Below the pieces are notes generated by a model. It ran no database searches, was not told the DNA's origin, and worked only from the letters and a program-made list of their open reading frames with translations. From Caulobacter sp. 602-1 (GTDB taxonomy: Bacteria > Pseudomonadota > Alphaproteobacteria > Caulobacterales > Caulobacteraceae), in assembly GCF_003931565.1 (NCBI RefSeq), contig NZ_RRYI01000003.1, forward strand, positions 310,001-374,000: a stretch of 64,000 nt of DNA. The letters are read 5' to 3'. Position numbers and translations under genes: made by a program. Positions 1 through 11,646 of this stretch are shown here, in pieces (position 1 is the stretch's first letter; each line of letters begins with the position of its first letter).

Positions 1-425
1 ACGATGGCGTCCAGCAGGCCCAGGAACGTCTGCAGGCCATTGGGGCACAGGCTGGGCTGACGCTCGGCCTGGGCGGCGAACACCGAGAACGCCTTGGGCT
101 CGACATAGCGAATGGTGATCAGGCGCGCGCCGGCCAGCACGAAGGTGACGGGGGCGGCGGTCGGCAGGTCGCCATCGGCATTGATCAGGACGGTGGCGGT
201 CATGAACGTGCCGCCATCCTCCTGGTAGAGGCGCGAGGAGGCCTCGATCTCGGCCATCTCCTCGCGGGTGGGCAACAGGAGGCCGATCGACTGCTCGACG
301 GCGACTTCCTCGGTCCGGGTGGGGTCGACCAGTTCGATCCAGACGGCGTCGGACGGCACCCGCCAGTCGGGCGACAGACCGCCGGATTCGAAGCCCGGAG
401 CGCCGTGACGGAGGATTCTAAGCAT
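1..425 (-). CDS. CorA-family divalent metal transporter, N-terminal part (cut by window edge)
   Basis: The reading frame starts with ATG at 425 and runs off the window, giving 141 residues. Reverse translation begins MLRILRHGAPGF and contains the stretch LLLPTREEMAEIEASSRLYQ, then a block like VTFVLAGARLITIRYVEPKAF. These are typical of the cytoplasmic funnel domain of CorA/ZntB-like Mg2+/Co2+ or Zn2+ channels. The membrane helices and the GMN selectivity loop would lie outside the window, so the ion cannot be judged. A GGGGGA Shine-Dalgarno-like run sits just upstream of the start, directly beside a 22-bp perfect palindrome (439-460). The family call is firm; the substrate is not. Confidence 0.85.
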   Translation of the reverse strand, partial: MLRILRHGAPGFESGGLSPDWRVPSDAVWIELVDPTRTEEVAVEQSIGLLLPTREEMAEIEASSRLYQEDGGTFMTATVLINADGDLPTAAPVTFVLAGARLITIRYVEPKAFSVFAAQAERQPSLCPNGLQTFLGLLDAI

Positions 426-438
426 GGGCGCGTCCCCC

Positions 439-460
439 AAGCCTGCCCATGGGCAGGCTT
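439..460. repeat. 22-bp perfect palindrome in front of the corA-like gene
   Basis: The 11-base arm AAGCCTGCCCA is followed immediately by its exact reverse complement, so the site is a gapless palindrome. It lies 14 bases upstream of the corA-like start and abuts the GGGGGA ribosome-binding run. It could be an operator or, with a small loop, an RNA hairpin that affects translation. There is no T-run next to it, so it is not a clear terminator. Confidence 0.7.
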
Positions 461-518
461 GCCCTATCAGACGCGCGTTTTAACGGCGAAAACCGAGTAC
501 GCCTTCGCCTAACGCGCT

Positions 519-543
519 GCGGGCCGGGTGTGCCCCGGCCCGC
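519..543 (-). terminator. GC-rich hairpin after the CHAP gene
   Basis: Ten-base arms GCGGGCCGGG and CCCGGCCCGC enclose a five-base loop, about 25 bases beyond the CHAP-protein stop. There is no U-tract on the minus strand, so this is a possible stabilising or weak terminator structure rather than a classical intrinsic terminator. Confidence 0.4.
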
Positions 544-566
544 GCTCTAGGTCAACGTGCTCACGA

Positions 567-1268
567 TCAGCGGGGCGCGTTCTGCTTGTTGCTCGTGTCG
601 CTCGACGAACCGCCGCCAGCGGCGGCCTCGATCAGGGCGGCGATACGATCGGTCGAGTCCGCGGCCTGGCCGATGATGTCCAGCGGCGAAGAACGAACCG
701 AGTTGGCGACCTGGTTGGCGGCCTGCTTGGCGGCCGAGACCACCGCGTTCTGAGCCATGGCGATCTTGCTGGTGGCCATGGCGATCTTCGTCGCCTGGGC
801 GTCCTGATAGATGAAGCCGTTGGTCGGATAGACGCTGGAGCCGAGGTCACGGATCGGGTCGTACCAGACCTTCACCTGGGTCCAGTCGCCATTGGGCGAG
901 ACGTCGACGACGGTGACGTCCTTTTCGATCTGGCCGCGATCGCCCTCGATGATCGACCAGTTGGCGTGGGTGACCTGGATCACCCGGTCGGTGAGCACCT
1001 GGCTGACGAAGGCCACGTGGCCGAGGTTCATGCGGGCGGTAGGCTTGAAGGAGAGAACCGAGCCGATCTTCGGGACCGAGCCCGTGTCGTACTTGCCGGC
1101 GGCTTGCGACCACCACGTGCGGGCGTCGCCGAAAATCTGGATACCCGACATCAGACGGGCGAACGGCACGCATTGCCAATAACCGTCAGCATTGGCCGCT
1201 ACCGGCGCAAAGCTGATCATGGCGGCAGCGAGCAGGGAACCCAGAAGGGCCCTGGTCCGTTTCGTCAT
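567..1268 (-). CDS. Secreted CHAP-domain protein (putative cell-wall amidase/peptidase)
   Basis: The product is 233 residues from the ATG at 1268. I prefer this start to an upstream in-frame ATG at 1292 because it has a GGGGGAG ribosome-binding site ten bases ahead and gives a compact signal peptide (MTKRTRALLG... ending near ANA-DG). After the signal comes WQCVPFAR, whose Cys would be the nucleophile, and later GHVAFVSQV, with the catalytic His. This is the CHAP (NlpC/P60-like) Cys-His arrangement of peptidoglycan amidases and endopeptidases. The C-terminal 90 residues are Ala/Ser rich and look like a linker or disordered tail, with no binding domain that I recognise. Periplasmic or outer-surface action on murein is inferred. 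The corA-like gene lies downstream on the same strand after a GC-rich hairpin. Confidence 0.8.
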   Translation of the reverse strand: MTKRTRALLGSLLAAAMISFAPVAANADGYWQCVPFARLMSGIQIFGDARTWWSQAAGKYDTGSVPKIGSVLSFKPTARMNLGHVAFVSQVLTDRVIQVTHANWSIIEGDRGQIEKDVTVVDVSPNGDWTQVKVWYDPIRDLGSSVYPTNGFIYQDAQATKIAMATSKIAMAQNAVVSAAKQAANQVANSVRSSPLDIIGQAADSTDRIAALIEAAAGGGSSSDTSNKQNAPR

Positions 1269-1335
1269 GCTGTGGGTACTCCCCCGCGTCACTGGGCTAA
1301 GGGATAACCCTGCCAGAGACTGGTGAAAAGAGTGT

Positions 1336-2433
1336 TTATGCCGCGCCCGCGAGCGCCAAGCGGCGCTGTTTGCGACTCGCGGCCAGAGACTTCATCCACT
1401 CCCGACACGGGCTCTCTATGAAATGGTAGGAGATCGCCGACAGCGGGATCAGCGCGCCGACAATCAAGATCCAGACCAGGGGCGGCAGCTTGTCGCCACC
1501 GATATTGAACAGCTTGGTCGCTACATTGATCGCCAGGATTTTCCACGGGATGCAGATCATGTATGTCGAGTAGCTGATCTCGCCAAGATAGACGAAGACT
1601 GACTGTCCAGCAAACTCGAAACCACCCTTCGCGAGGGTCGCGAGCATGAAAATAAGCCCGCCCAGAAGCATGACGATCACCGGATCGGGTGCGGAAAACT
1701 GGATCGCCGCAAGCGCAGCCATGCCCAATAAAGCGGCGCCGTAGCCGCCGAGTCGGGTCGGGAATCGGTCCGAACGCCACAGGGCGTGCAGGGCGCAGCC
1801 GAAGGCGAAGCAGGGCACGATGCGCAGAGCGCCCCATTCGATGGTGGCGTCGGTCAGCGAAAAGCCGGCCAGGGCCTGGAAGGTCGGATAGAGCCCGGCG
1901 ATCACCGCCAGGGCGCCCAGCACCGCGACCACGGGCCGCTCGCGCAGCTTCCACGCCGCGAAGGCGAAGGCCGGGAAGCTCAGATAGGCGAACCACTCGG
2001 CCGAGATCGACCACGAGGCGTGGTTCCAGCCGGCCACCGGCGCGAAGCCCCAGGCATGGACCAGCAGCAGGTTCGCCGGCAGTGATTTCCAGGACAGGAT
2101 GTTTGGATCGACGTTCAGGCCCGCCATGGTCCCGGCGAACGCCATGGCCCCGACGCCGACCAGGGTGGCCAGGTGCAGCGGATAGACCCGCGCCAGCCGG
2201 TTCCACAGGAAGTCGCCATAGCGGAACCGCCCCTCGCCGAAACCGCGCAGATAGACGTGGCAGAGAATGAAGCCCGACAGGATGAAGAACGCCTCGACCC
2301 CCAGATAGCCCTTCTGGGCGATCGCGGGTGTGAAGGCGACGTCCAGCTTGGGCCAATAGTGGTACAGCACCACCCAGAAGGCGGCGAAGAACCGCAGCGC
2401 GGTCAGGGGCTTGATGTGGGCGGCGTCCTGCAT
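1336..2433 (-). CDS. Acyltransferase 3 (OafA/YrhL-type) membrane protein
   Basis: The 365-residue protein opens with IKPLTALRFFAAFWVVLYHY, the hallmark first helix of acyltransferase family 3, including the conserved His in VLYHYWP and the following GYLGVEAFFILSGF motif. About ten hydrophobic segments follow. These inner-membrane enzymes move acyl groups (often acetyl) onto exported sugars, O-antigen, peptidoglycan or antibiotics. The acceptor here is unknown, and no polysaccharide gene cluster flanks it. It is convergent in orientation with nothing, lying between the CHAP gene (same strand, 67 bases downstream) and the divergent terC-like gene. The start ATG at 2433 gives the canonical N-terminus. 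The C-terminus ends in a basic tail. Confidence 0.88.
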   Translation of the reverse strand: MQDAAHIKPLTALRFFAAFWVVLYHYWPKLDVAFTPAIAQKGYLGVEAFFILSGFILCHVYLRGFGEGRFRYGDFLWNRLARVYPLHLATLVGVGAMAFAGTMAGLNVDPNILSWKSLPANLLLVHAWGFAPVAGWNHASWSISAEWFAYLSFPAFAFAAWKLRERPVVAVLGALAVIAGLYPTFQALAGFSLTDATIEWGALRIVPCFAFGCALHALWRSDRFPTRLGGYGAALLGMAALAAIQFSAPDPVIVMLLGGLIFMLATLAKGGFEFAGQSVFVYLGEISYSTYMICIPWKILAINVATKLFNIGGDKLPPLVWILIVGALIPLSAISYHFIESPCREWMKSLAASRKQRRLALAGAA

Positions 2434-2563
2434 CCACAGCGATCCTTAAGGGCCCATCCTTCCGCCCCCACGGTGGAAAGATCAGCGTTACCCGCCCATC
2501 TCGCTGTGTTACATGTATGCGTACGCGAAACGACGGCCTGGCCGATAACCTTAGAGAGGACCA

Positions 2564-3352
2564 ATGAACGAACTCCTTAACCTGGTCGCCGACCCGGCCG
2601 CCTGGGCCGCTCTGGTGACCCTTGTGGTCATGGAAGTGGTTCTGGGGATCGACAACCTGGTCTTCATTTCGATCCTGTCAAACAAGCTGCCGCCCGAGCA
2701 CCGCACGCGGGTGCGCCGCATCGGCATCTCGCTGGCGCTGATCATGCGCCTCGTCCTGCTGTCGACCATCGCCTTCATCGTCGGCCTGACCGCGCCGGTC
2801 TTCGACCTGGGGATCACTGGCCCCGTCGGCTCGCACGGCGAGCCCGGCTTCGAGACCGCCTTCTCGTGGCGCGACCTGATCCTGATCGCCGGCGGCGCCT
2901 TCCTGATCTGGAAGGCGACCAAGGAGATCCACCACAGCGTCGATCCGGACAAGAGCGACGATGTGCTGGAGAAGGACAAGGTCACCGTCGTGATCTCCAA
3001 CGTCGGCGCGGCGATCTTCCAGATCATCCTGCTGGACCTGGTGTTCTCGATCGACTCGATCCTGACCGCCGTCGGCATGACCGATCACCTGCCGATCATG
3101 GTCACCGCCGTGATCATCGCCGTGGCCGCCATGCTGCTGGCCGCCGACCCGCTGGGCAACTTCATCAACAACAACCCGACCGTGGTCATGCTGGCCCTGG
3201 GCTTCCTGCTGATGATCGGCACCGTGCTGATCGCTGAAGGCTTCGGCGCCCACGTGCCGAAGGGCTACATCTATACCGCCATGGCCTTCTCGGCCGGGGT
3301 CGAGGGCCTGAACATGCTGGCCCGAAAGCGTGGGTCGAAGAAGGACCACTAG
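2564..3352 (+). CDS. TerC-family integral membrane protein
   Basis: The 262-residue protein matches the TerC/YgaP-YoaE-like family. It contains [13 protein letters not shown] near the start and [12 protein letters not shown] around residue 165; in this family both Asp-containing membrane motifs are thought to bind metal. Seven or so helices are predicted by eye. The ribosome-binding site AGAGAGGA precedes the ATG. Members are linked to tellurite resistance and to manganese export or metal loading of exported proteins. The exact ion is not evident here. The gene is divergent from the acyltransferase gene and is followed after 74 bases by an MFS exporter on the same strand. Confidence 0.88.
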   Translation: MNELLNLVADPAAWAALVTLVVMEVVLGIDNLVFISILSNKLPPEHRTRVRRIGISLALIMRLVLLSTIAFIVGLTAPVFDLGITGPVGSHGEPGFETAFSWRDLILIAGGAFLIWKATKEIHHSVDPDKSDDVLEKDKVTVVISNVGAAIFQIILLDLVFSIDSILTAVGMTDHLPIMVTAVIIAVAAMLLAADPLGNFINNNPTVVMLALGFLLMIGTVLIAEGFGAHVPKGYIYTAMAFSAGVEGLNMLARKRGSKKDH

Positions 3353-3426
3353 GTCCCCTCCCCCTACATCCGCGCCCTGGGGCGTGATAGGTCGGCCACC
3401 CGGCTTATCACGCTCCCAAGGCCCCG

Positions 3427-5028
3427 ATGACCTCGCAGACCTTCACCCCCCAGGCTTTCTCCGGCGCCGAGCGCCGCCTGACCCTGGCGGCGCTGATGAT
3501 CGTGTTCCTGCTGAGCGCGCTGGACCAGACCATCGTCTCCACGGCCATGCCGCGGATCATCTCCGAGCTGAACGGCCTCAATCTCTATTCGTGGGTGACG
3601 ACGGCCTACCTGCTGACCTCGACGGTGATGGTGCCGATCTGGGGCAAGCTGGGCGACATCTTCGGCCGCAAGCCCGTGCTGATCACCGGCATCTCGATCT
3701 TCCTGGCCGGCTCATGGCTGTCGGGCCTGGCGGGTGAGTTCGGGACCATCCTGGGCATGCCGGGCATGGTGCAGCTGATCGTGTTCCGCGCCCTGCAGGG
3801 CATTGGTGGCGGGGCCCTCTTCACCACCGCCTTCGCCATCATCGCCGACCTCTATCCGCCGCGCGAGCGGGGCAAGTTCGCGGGCGTCTTCGGCTCGGTG
3901 TTCGGCCTGGCCAGCGTGCTGGGGCCGATCATCGGCGGCTACTTCACCGACCATGGCACGGTGCAGGTCGGAACCCACACCGTCGCCGGCTGGCGCTGGG
4001 TGTTCTACGTCAACCTGCCGCTGAGCCTGCTCTCGCTGTTCATGGTCATCGTGAAGATGCCGCCGCTGGAGCATCGCCGGGCCGGCAAGATCGACTTCCT
4101 GGGCGCGGCCCTGCTGATCGCCGCCTTCGTGCCGCTGCTGCTGGCGCTCAGCCTGGGCGGCCACAACTTCGCCTGGCGCTCGCCCCAGAGCCTCTCCCTG
4201 TTCGCCCTGGCCGTCGCGTCGCTGGCCGCCTTCGTGGTGGCCGAAACCAAAGTCTCCAACCCGATCCTGCCGATGCACCTGTTCCAGAACAAGGTGTTCA
4301 CCACGGCCAACCTGGCCGGCTTCCTGATCTCCATGGCGTTCATGGGCGTGGTGATGTTCTTGCCGCTGTTCCTGCAGCTGGGCCGGGGCGTGCCGGCCAC
4401 GGTCAGCGGCATGACCATGCTGCCGCTGATGGCCGGCCTGATCATCGGCAGCACCGTCGCGGGCCAACTGGTCTCCAAGACCGGCCAGTACAAGCCCTAC
4501 ATGCTAGGCGGCGCGGTCATCCTTCTGGTCGCGGTGTTCCTGCTGCATGACCTGTCGAAGATCCACAGCCTGCCGCTGCTTTGCGGGCTGCTGGCCTTCG
4601 TCGGCCTGGGCTTGGGTCCCGGCCAGAGCCTGTTCAACATCGCCACCCAGAACGCCGTCGCCCCGCGCGACATCGGCGTGGCCACCAGCTCCAACCAGTT
4701 CTTCAGGCAGATCGGCTCGACGGTCGGCGCGGCCCTGGCCGGGACCATGCTGACCGCGCGCCTGGCCAACCTGCCCGGCGGGGGCCTGGATCTGGGCAAG
4801 CTGGAAGGCATGGCGGTGAAGGCCGCCGCCAGCGGTCAGGCCGCCCACGCCGATCCAGTGCTGCAAGGCGCGCTGATCAACGCCGTCAGCGGCGTGATGG
4901 TCGCGGCCCTGTTCGTGATCCTGGCGGGCCTGGTGACGATCCTGTTCATCCCCGCCCTGCCCCTGCGCTCGCACCAGCCGGCGTCTGGCGCGCCGACGCT
5001 GGATAAAGCCGAGCCGACGAACAGCTAG
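3427..5028 (+). CDS. EmrB/QacA-type MFS drug exporter (DHA2, 14 helices)
   Basis: The 533-residue product has the length and motifs of 14-helix drug:proton antiporters. LDQTIVSTAMPRI in helix 1 is the DHA2 signature, and GKLGDIFGRKPVL is MFS motif A. FRALQGIGGGALF and GSVFGLASVLGPIIGGYFTD match the helix 4 and 5 motifs. A hydrophilic C-terminal tail follows the last helix. No membrane-fusion partner of the EmrA type is adjacent, so it may work alone at the inner membrane. The start ATG follows shortly after the terC-like gene. Substrates cannot be read from the sequence. Confidence 0.9.
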   Translation: MTSQTFTPQAFSGAERRLTLAALMIVFLLSALDQTIVSTAMPRIISELNGLNLYSWVTTAYLLTSTVMVPIWGKLGDIFGRKPVLITGISIFLAGSWLSGLAGEFGTILGMPGMVQLIVFRALQGIGGGALFTTAFAIIADLYPPRERGKFAGVFGSVFGLASVLGPIIGGYFTDHGTVQVGTHTVAGWRWVFYVNLPLSLLSLFMVIVKMPPLEHRRAGKIDFLGAALLIAAFVPLLLALSLGGHNFAWRSPQSLSLFALAVASLAAFVVAETKVSNPILPMHLFQNKVFTTANLAGFLISMAFMGVVMFLPLFLQLGRGVPATVSGMTMLPLMAGLIIGSTVAGQLVSKTGQYKPYMLGGAVILLVAVFLLHDLSKIHSLPLLCGLLAFVGLGLGPGQSLFNIATQNAVAPRDIGVATSSNQFFRQIGSTVGAALAGTMLTARLANLPGGGLDLGKLEGMAVKAAASGQAAHADPVLQGALINAVSGVMVAALFVILAGLVTILFIPALPLRSHQPASGAPTLDKAEPTNS

Positions 5029-5038
5029 AGAAAGCCGC

Positions 5039-7198
<2,160 letters not shown>

Positions 7199-7323
7199 GA
7201 CGGCATGCTTTTGCCGCCAAACCGTCCCCAGGTCGAGAGCAGCCGACGAGGTCGTCATCAAGCGGACATTAACCGTCTTGCCCGCTTCATCTGGAGGGAG
7301 TGCTTTTTACCGTGGGGACGACG

Positions 7324-8001
7324 ATGAGCGACGCGACGAACGCCAGCAGGAAACCGGTCGACGCCGAGAGCGTGCGCGACTTCCTGCGCGTCCAGCCGGA
7401 ATTCCTGCGCCACGACGAAGACCTGCTGGGCGAGCTGGGCCTGCGGGTGGACGCGGCCAATGTCGTCGACTTCGGTCCGCGCGCCCTGGCCCGGGCCGCC
7501 GCCGCCCACAGGCGGGAGGCCAGCGTCCGCCAGGCGATCGAGGCAAACGCCCGCGCCAACTACTCGGCCCAGGCCCAGACCCACGCGGCGGTCATCGACC
7601 TGCTGGACGCCCGCAACCATTCCGATCTCGCCCGCCGCGTCGACGAGATGACCCAGCTGCGCTTCGGTCTGGCCGCCGGGACCATCGCCCTGGAAGGCCC
7701 GCACCGCGTGCCGGCCGGCTGGCATGTCCTGGCCGAGGGTCAGGTCGACATGATCCTGGGCGAGGCGCCGATCGCCCGCATGGGCTTCTTCGCTCCGGCC
7801 CTGCCGCTGTTCGGCGACAAGGCCGAGACCATCCGCAGCATGGCCCTGGTCCGCATGGCGATCTGGGAGCCGCGCCGCGAGGCCCTGGTGGCCTTCGGCT
7901 CGACCGACCCGGAAGGTTTCACCCCCGACATGGGCACGGAGCTGGTCAACTTCCTGGCCCGCGTGGTCGAGCGCACCGCCGAACGCTGGCCGGTGTTGTG
8001 A
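7324..8001 (+). CDS. DUF484 family protein (GAF-like)
   Basis: The start ATG at 7324 gives 225 residues beginning MSDATNASRKP. The block VRDFLRVQPEFLRHDEDLLGEL is the conserved N-terminus of DUF484 proteins (YigA-like), and the remainder has the GAF-like pattern that ends with FLARVVER. The function of the family is not established. It commonly lies immediately upstream of xerC, as here: its TGA overlaps the GTG of xerC by four bases (GTGA), so the two are translationally coupled. An earlier in-frame start at 7300 lacks support. Confidence 0.85.
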   Translation: MSDATNASRKPVDAESVRDFLRVQPEFLRHDEDLLGELGLRVDAANVVDFGPRALARAAAAHRREASVRQAIEANARANYSAQAQTHAAVIDLLDARNHSDLARRVDEMTQLRFGLAAGTIALEGPHRVPAGWHVLAEGQVDMILGEAPIARMGFFAPALPLFGDKAETIRSMALVRMAIWEPRREALVAFGSTDPEGFTPDMGTELVNFLARVVERTAERWPVL

Positions 8002-8942
8002 CCTCGGGCGTCGGGAGCGCTCGCCAGGCCTACGCCGCCTGGCTGGACTACCTGACGCTGGAGCGCCGGGCCTCGCCGCGCACGGTGCGGGCCTATGGCG
8101 ACAACGTCCTGGCCTATCTGAACTTCCTGGAACGCCATCGGGGCGAGGCGGTGAGCCTGTCGGCCATGGGCGAGATCTCGGCCGCCGACCTGCGCGGCTA
8201 TCTCGCCTTCCGCCGCCAGGGACAGGGGGAATTGGGTGAAGACGCCCTGGCCCCCCGCTCGATCAGCCAGGCCCTGTCGTCGATCCGCGCCTTCCACCGC
8301 TATCTGGACCAGCGCCACGGCGTGGCCAACGCCGCCGTCGAGCTGGTGCGCGGCCCGCGCCTGAAGATCGGCCTGCCCCGGCCCGTCTCCGAGGACCAGG
8401 CCCGCGACCTGATCACGCAGGCCGCCGAAGACACCGAGCGCGAGCCCTGGGAGACCGCTCGCGACGAAGCGGTGCTGACCCTGCTGTGGGGCTGCGGCCT
8501 GCGGATCAGCGAGGCGCTCTCCCTGACTTTCGCCCAGGCCCCGCTAGGGCAGGCCATCCGCATCACCGGCAAGGGCGGCAAGACCCGCATCGTGCCGGTG
8601 CTGGACGCCGTCCGCGCCGCCGTCGACGTCTATCTGGATGAGCTGCCGTTCGTGCTGACCGCGGACGAGCCCCTTTTCCGGGCCAAGCGCGGCGGGCCTT
8701 TGTCGCCGCGCCACGTCCAGGCCCTTGTTCAGACCCTGCGCGGACGTCTCGGCCTCTCCGATAGAGTGACGCCGCACGCCTTCCGCCACGCCTTCGCCAC
8801 CCATCTGCTGGGCGCGGGCGCGGACCTGCGGGCCATCCAGGATCTGCTGGGCCACGCCTCGCTATCGACGACGCAGCGCTACACCCAGGTCGACGCGGCT
8901 GGCCTGCTGGCCGCCTACGCGGCGGCCCATCCGAAGGCCTGA
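7998..8942 (+). CDS. xerC: Tyrosine recombinase XerC
   Basis: XerC acts with XerD at the dif site to resolve chromosome dimers. The 314-residue product starts at a GTG that overlaps the stop of the DUF484 gene. All catalytic residues are present: R169 in CGLRISEAL, K192 in GKGGK, H260 and R263 in HAFRHAFATHL, H286 in LGHASLS, and nucleophile Y295 in QRYTQVD. The N-terminal SAM-like core-binding domain covers roughly residues 10-110. Length and spacing match chromosomal XerC rather than a phage or integron integrase, and no attachment site or mobile cargo is nearby. Confidence 0.95.
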   Translation: MTSGVGSARQAYAAWLDYLTLERRASPRTVRAYGDNVLAYLNFLERHRGEAVSLSAMGEISAADLRGYLAFRRQGQGELGEDALAPRSISQALSSIRAFHRYLDQRHGVANAAVELVRGPRLKIGLPRPVSEDQARDLITQAAEDTEREPWETARDEAVLTLLWGCGLRISEALSLTFAQAPLGQAIRITGKGGKTRIVPVLDAVRAAVDVYLDELPFVLTADEPLFRAKRGGPLSPRHVQALVQTLRGRLGLSDRVTPHAFRHAFATHLLGAGADLRAIQDLLGHASLSTTQRYTQVDAAGLLAAYAAAHPKA

Positions 8943-9086
8943 ACCTCGCGCGCGACCGCTGCGGCGGAAAGTCGCGAAACTCGATTTAAGCTGGGCATTA
9001 ACCCCGATTTTACGCGGGTACGGTCTTCTAGACGTGAAAACACGCGCTCCCCCTGGGTGCAAGAAGCGCGCCGCCATGAGGCTCCG

Positions 9087-11072
9087 ATGAAGTTCGATGA
9101 TCTGAAGATCTCCACGAAGGTGGCCCTGCCCGCTGTCATCCTGACTCTGATCGCCGTGGTGATCGTCGGGCTCGGCGCTCTGCAGGCGCGCAAGGTCGAG
9201 GTCAACACCAAGATCCTGGTCGAACAGCGCGCGCCCGCCGAACTGAATATCGCCCGGTTCAGCCGCCGCGTCGCGACGATCGGCTACTCGGCCTACCGCA
9301 CGATCGCCTATGATGGCGGCTCGACCGAGAGCAACACCGCCAGCGCGGATCTGGACAGGGCCTACAAGCAAGCCACCGAACTGCTGGCCGGCGTGAAGCA
9401 GGCCGAGCCCAGCGCGACCAAGACCGTTGACGGCTACAAGGCGCGCCTCGACAAAATCTACGCCAGCGCCCGCAGCGGCGCGGACCTCGGCCAGCAGGAC
9501 ATGGACGACGCGGCCAAGATGGTGATGGTCGAGATCGACCCCCAGATCACCAAGCTGACCGCGGACGTCAACACCTACACCAACGCCCACACCGCCGAGA
9601 CCAAGAAGATGGTCGAAAAGGCTTCCAAGGAAGCCGCCGCCGGCACCGTGTTCTCGATCCTGTTCGGCCTGATCGCGGCCGGCGCCGCCTTGGTGCTGGC
9701 CCTGTGGATCGGCGCCAAGAAGATCGCCGCCCCGCTGGCCGCCACAGCCAAGACCATGGAAGTCCTGGCCCAGGGCAGCGTCGACGTCGACGTCAAGGGC
9801 GCCGAGCGCAAGGACGAGGTCGGCGCCATGGCCCGCTCGGTCCAGGTGTTCAAGGACAACGCCCTGGCCCTGCGCACCGCAGAGGCCGCCCAACAGCGCG
9901 CCAACGCCGAGACGGAAGCCGAGCGTCGACGCAACCAGGAGATCGCCGAGGCCGCCGCCAAGGAGCAGGCCTTCGTCATGGAAGCCATCGCAACGGGTCT
10001 GAACCGCCTGTCGGACGGCGACCTGACCTACCGCGTCGACCAGGAGTTCCCCGAGGCCTACAAGCGCCTGCAGAACGACTTCAACGGCGCCATCGCGCAG
10101 CTGGAAGAGGCGATGGGCACCATCGTCCACGCCGCCAACAGCATCGGCGCGGGGTCGGACGAGATCGCCTCGGCCGCCGACGACCTGTCGCGCCGCAGCG
10201 AGCAGCAGGCCGCCAGCCTGGAGGAAACCGCCGCCGCCCTTGACGAGATCACCGCCACGGTGAAGCGTTCGTCGGCCGGCGCCCTGGAAGCCGCCAAGGT
10301 CGTGGGCTCGACCCGCACCGACGCCGAACGCTCCAGCGTCGTGGTCCGCAACGCCGTCGACGCCATGAACGAGATCGAAAAGTCGTCTCAGTCGATCAGC
10401 CAGATCATCGGCGTCATCGACGAGATCGCCTTCCAGACCAACCTCCTGGCCTTGAACGCCGGCGTCGAAGCCGCTCGCGCGGGCGAGGCCGGCCGCGGCT
10501 TCGCGGTCGTCGCTCAGGAAGTGCGGGCCCTGGCCCAGCGCTCGGCCGACGCGGCCAAGGAGATCAAGACCCTGATCTCGACCTCCAGCCAGCAGGTGAA
10601 CCAAGGCGTGAGCATGGTCGGCCAGACCGGCGAAGCCCTGGAAGCCATCGTCGGCAAGGTCGGCGAGATCGACGCCCTGGTCGGCGAGATCGCGGCCTCG
10701 GGCCAGGAGCAGGCCACCGGCCTCAACCAGGTCAACGCCGCCGTCAACCAGATGGACCAAACCGTCCAGCAGAACGCCGCCATGGTCGAGCAATCGACCG
10801 CGGCCAGCCACTCGCTGAAGGGCGAGGCCGGCAACCTGATGCAGATGATCAGCCGCTTCCGCGTCGGCGGCGCGGCGACGCACGCCATCAAGAGCTCAAC
10901 GCGCCCGACGCACCGCCCGGCCGCCCCCGCGCCCCGTCCCGCGGCTCCGGCCCCGAGCCGTGGTCCGGCCGTCGCCACAGCCACCAGCCGTCCGGGCGTC
11001 AACCCCGTCGCCGCCGCCCAGGCCAAGCTGGCCAAGGCCGTCGGCGCCAGCGACGACTGGGAAGAGTTCTGA
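9087..11072 (+). CDS. Methyl-accepting chemotaxis protein
   Basis: The product is 661 residues from the ATG at 9087. Transmembrane helix 1 is about residues 12-33, followed by a periplasmic helical sensor of about 150 residues and helix 2 at 186-208. A HAMP domain follows (about 209-262), then a second HAMP-like segment ([10 protein letters not shown]) and the signalling hairpin with its tip [29 protein letters not shown], here cited as two overlapping halves around the E-A-A-R-A-G-E core. The C-terminus ends DDWEEF after an Ala/Pro linker, resembling the NWETF-type pentapeptide that tethers CheR or CheB. The ligand is unknown. No che genes are adjacent, so it must signal to a remote array. 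A strong terminator follows. Confidence 0.95.
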   Translation: MKFDDLKISTKVALPAVILTLIAVVIVGLGALQARKVEVNTKILVEQRAPAELNIARFSRRVATIGYSAYRTIAYDGGSTESNTASADLDRAYKQATELLAGVKQAEPSATKTVDGYKARLDKIYASARSGADLGQQDMDDAAKMVMVEIDPQITKLTADVNTYTNAHTAETKKMVEKASKEAAAGTVFSILFGLIAAGAALVLALWIGAKKIAAPLAATAKTMEVLAQGSVDVDVKGAERKDEVGAMARSVQVFKDNALALRTAEAAQQRANAETEAERRRNQEIAEAAAKEQAFVMEAIATGLNRLSDGDLTYRVDQEFPEAYKRLQNDFNGAIAQLEEAMGTIVHAANSIGAGSDEIASAADDLSRRSEQQAASLEETAAALDEITATVKRSSAGALEAAKVVGSTRTDAERSSVVVRNAVDAMNEIEKSSQSISQIIGVIDEIAFQTNLLALNAGVEAARAGEAGRGFAVVAQEVRALAQRSADAAKEIKTLISTSSQQVNQGVSMVGQTGEALEAIVGKVGEIDALVGEIAASGQEQATGLNQVNAAVNQMDQTVQQNAAMVEQSTAASHSLKGEAGNLMQMISRFRVGGAATHAIKSSTRPTHRPAAPAPRPAAPAPSRGPAVATATSRPGVNPVAAAQAKLAKAVGASDDWEEF

Positions 11073-11152
11073 GACCGGCCCAACGGCCAACAAGCTTAGT
11101 AAGCGTACCCGCCCGCTCCCCTCGCGGGCGTTCCTCCCCTCGAAAAGCGTAC

Positions 11153-11182
11153 AGCCCCGCCGGTCCGCCGGCGGGGCTTTTT
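11153..11182 (+). terminator. Intrinsic terminator of the chemoreceptor gene
   Basis: Eleven-base arms AGCCCCGCCGG and CCGGCGGGGCT enclose the loop TCCG and run into TTTTT. It lies 81 bases after the stop codon. Confidence 0.92.
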
Positions 11183-11194
11183 CATTCGGGGCGA

Positions 11195-11572
11195 TCAGCG
11201 TCCGACGTTGAAGCGGACGGTCGAGGAGACGGGGCAGCCGTCCTCCGTGCGCAGTACGGTCAGCGTATGGTTGGCCATCGGCAAATCGCCCAATCGCGTG
11301 GCCTTCACCGCCTGCCGGCGGGCCAGCGCCTTGGGCGAAGCGAAGGCCTCGTCCGGCGCGCCCTGGGCGTTCTGAAGACCGTTGGCGCCGCAGTGGGCGA
11401 TGCGATTTAGACGAGCCTTCCAGGCCTCGACTTGCCTATCGCTCAGCAAGGTCTCGGGCGGCGCATGGTGCGGCCGCGCCTTGATCGGCGGCTTGGCCAG
11501 CGGCGTGGCCGGAAACTCGGCGGACGGCATGGACTGCAAAGCAGCGGCGAGGGTCAACGCGGACAAAAGCAT
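11195..11572 (-). CDS. Small secreted protein of unknown function
   Basis: The 125-residue product starts at 11572, where GGGAG precedes the ATG by seven bases. An in-frame start nine codons upstream lacks such a site. The N-terminus MLLSALTLAAALQS is a signal-like hydrophobic segment, followed by a Pro/Lys/His-rich stretch. Two cysteines (IAHCGANG and EDGCPVS) could form a disulfide in the periplasm. I do not recognise the family. It is convergent with the chemoreceptor gene and upstream of nothing on its own strand within 100 bases, so it is probably transcribed alone. Confidence 0.65.
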   Translation of the reverse strand: MLLSALTLAAALQSMPSAEFPATPLAKPPIKARPHHAPPETLLSDRQVEAWKARLNRIAHCGANGLQNAQGAPDEAFASPKALARRQAVKATRLGDLPMANHTLTVLRTEDGCPVSSTVRFNVGR

Positions 11573-11646
11573 GGCGGGGCTCCCAAGGAACCCCGCCACT
11601 CTACGTCCGATTGATGAACGTGGGTATCAACTATCGTAAGGGCGCG

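Noticed and set aside
7998-8942. Integrase of a mobile element
   Set aside because: Catalytic pattern, length and DUF484 neighbour fit chromosomal XerC, and no attachment sites or cargo genes are seen.
8986-9001. CtrA-like pair of TTAA half-sites upstream of the chemoreceptor gene
   Set aside because: The spacing is eight bases, while the CtrA consensus needs seven, so it is one base off.
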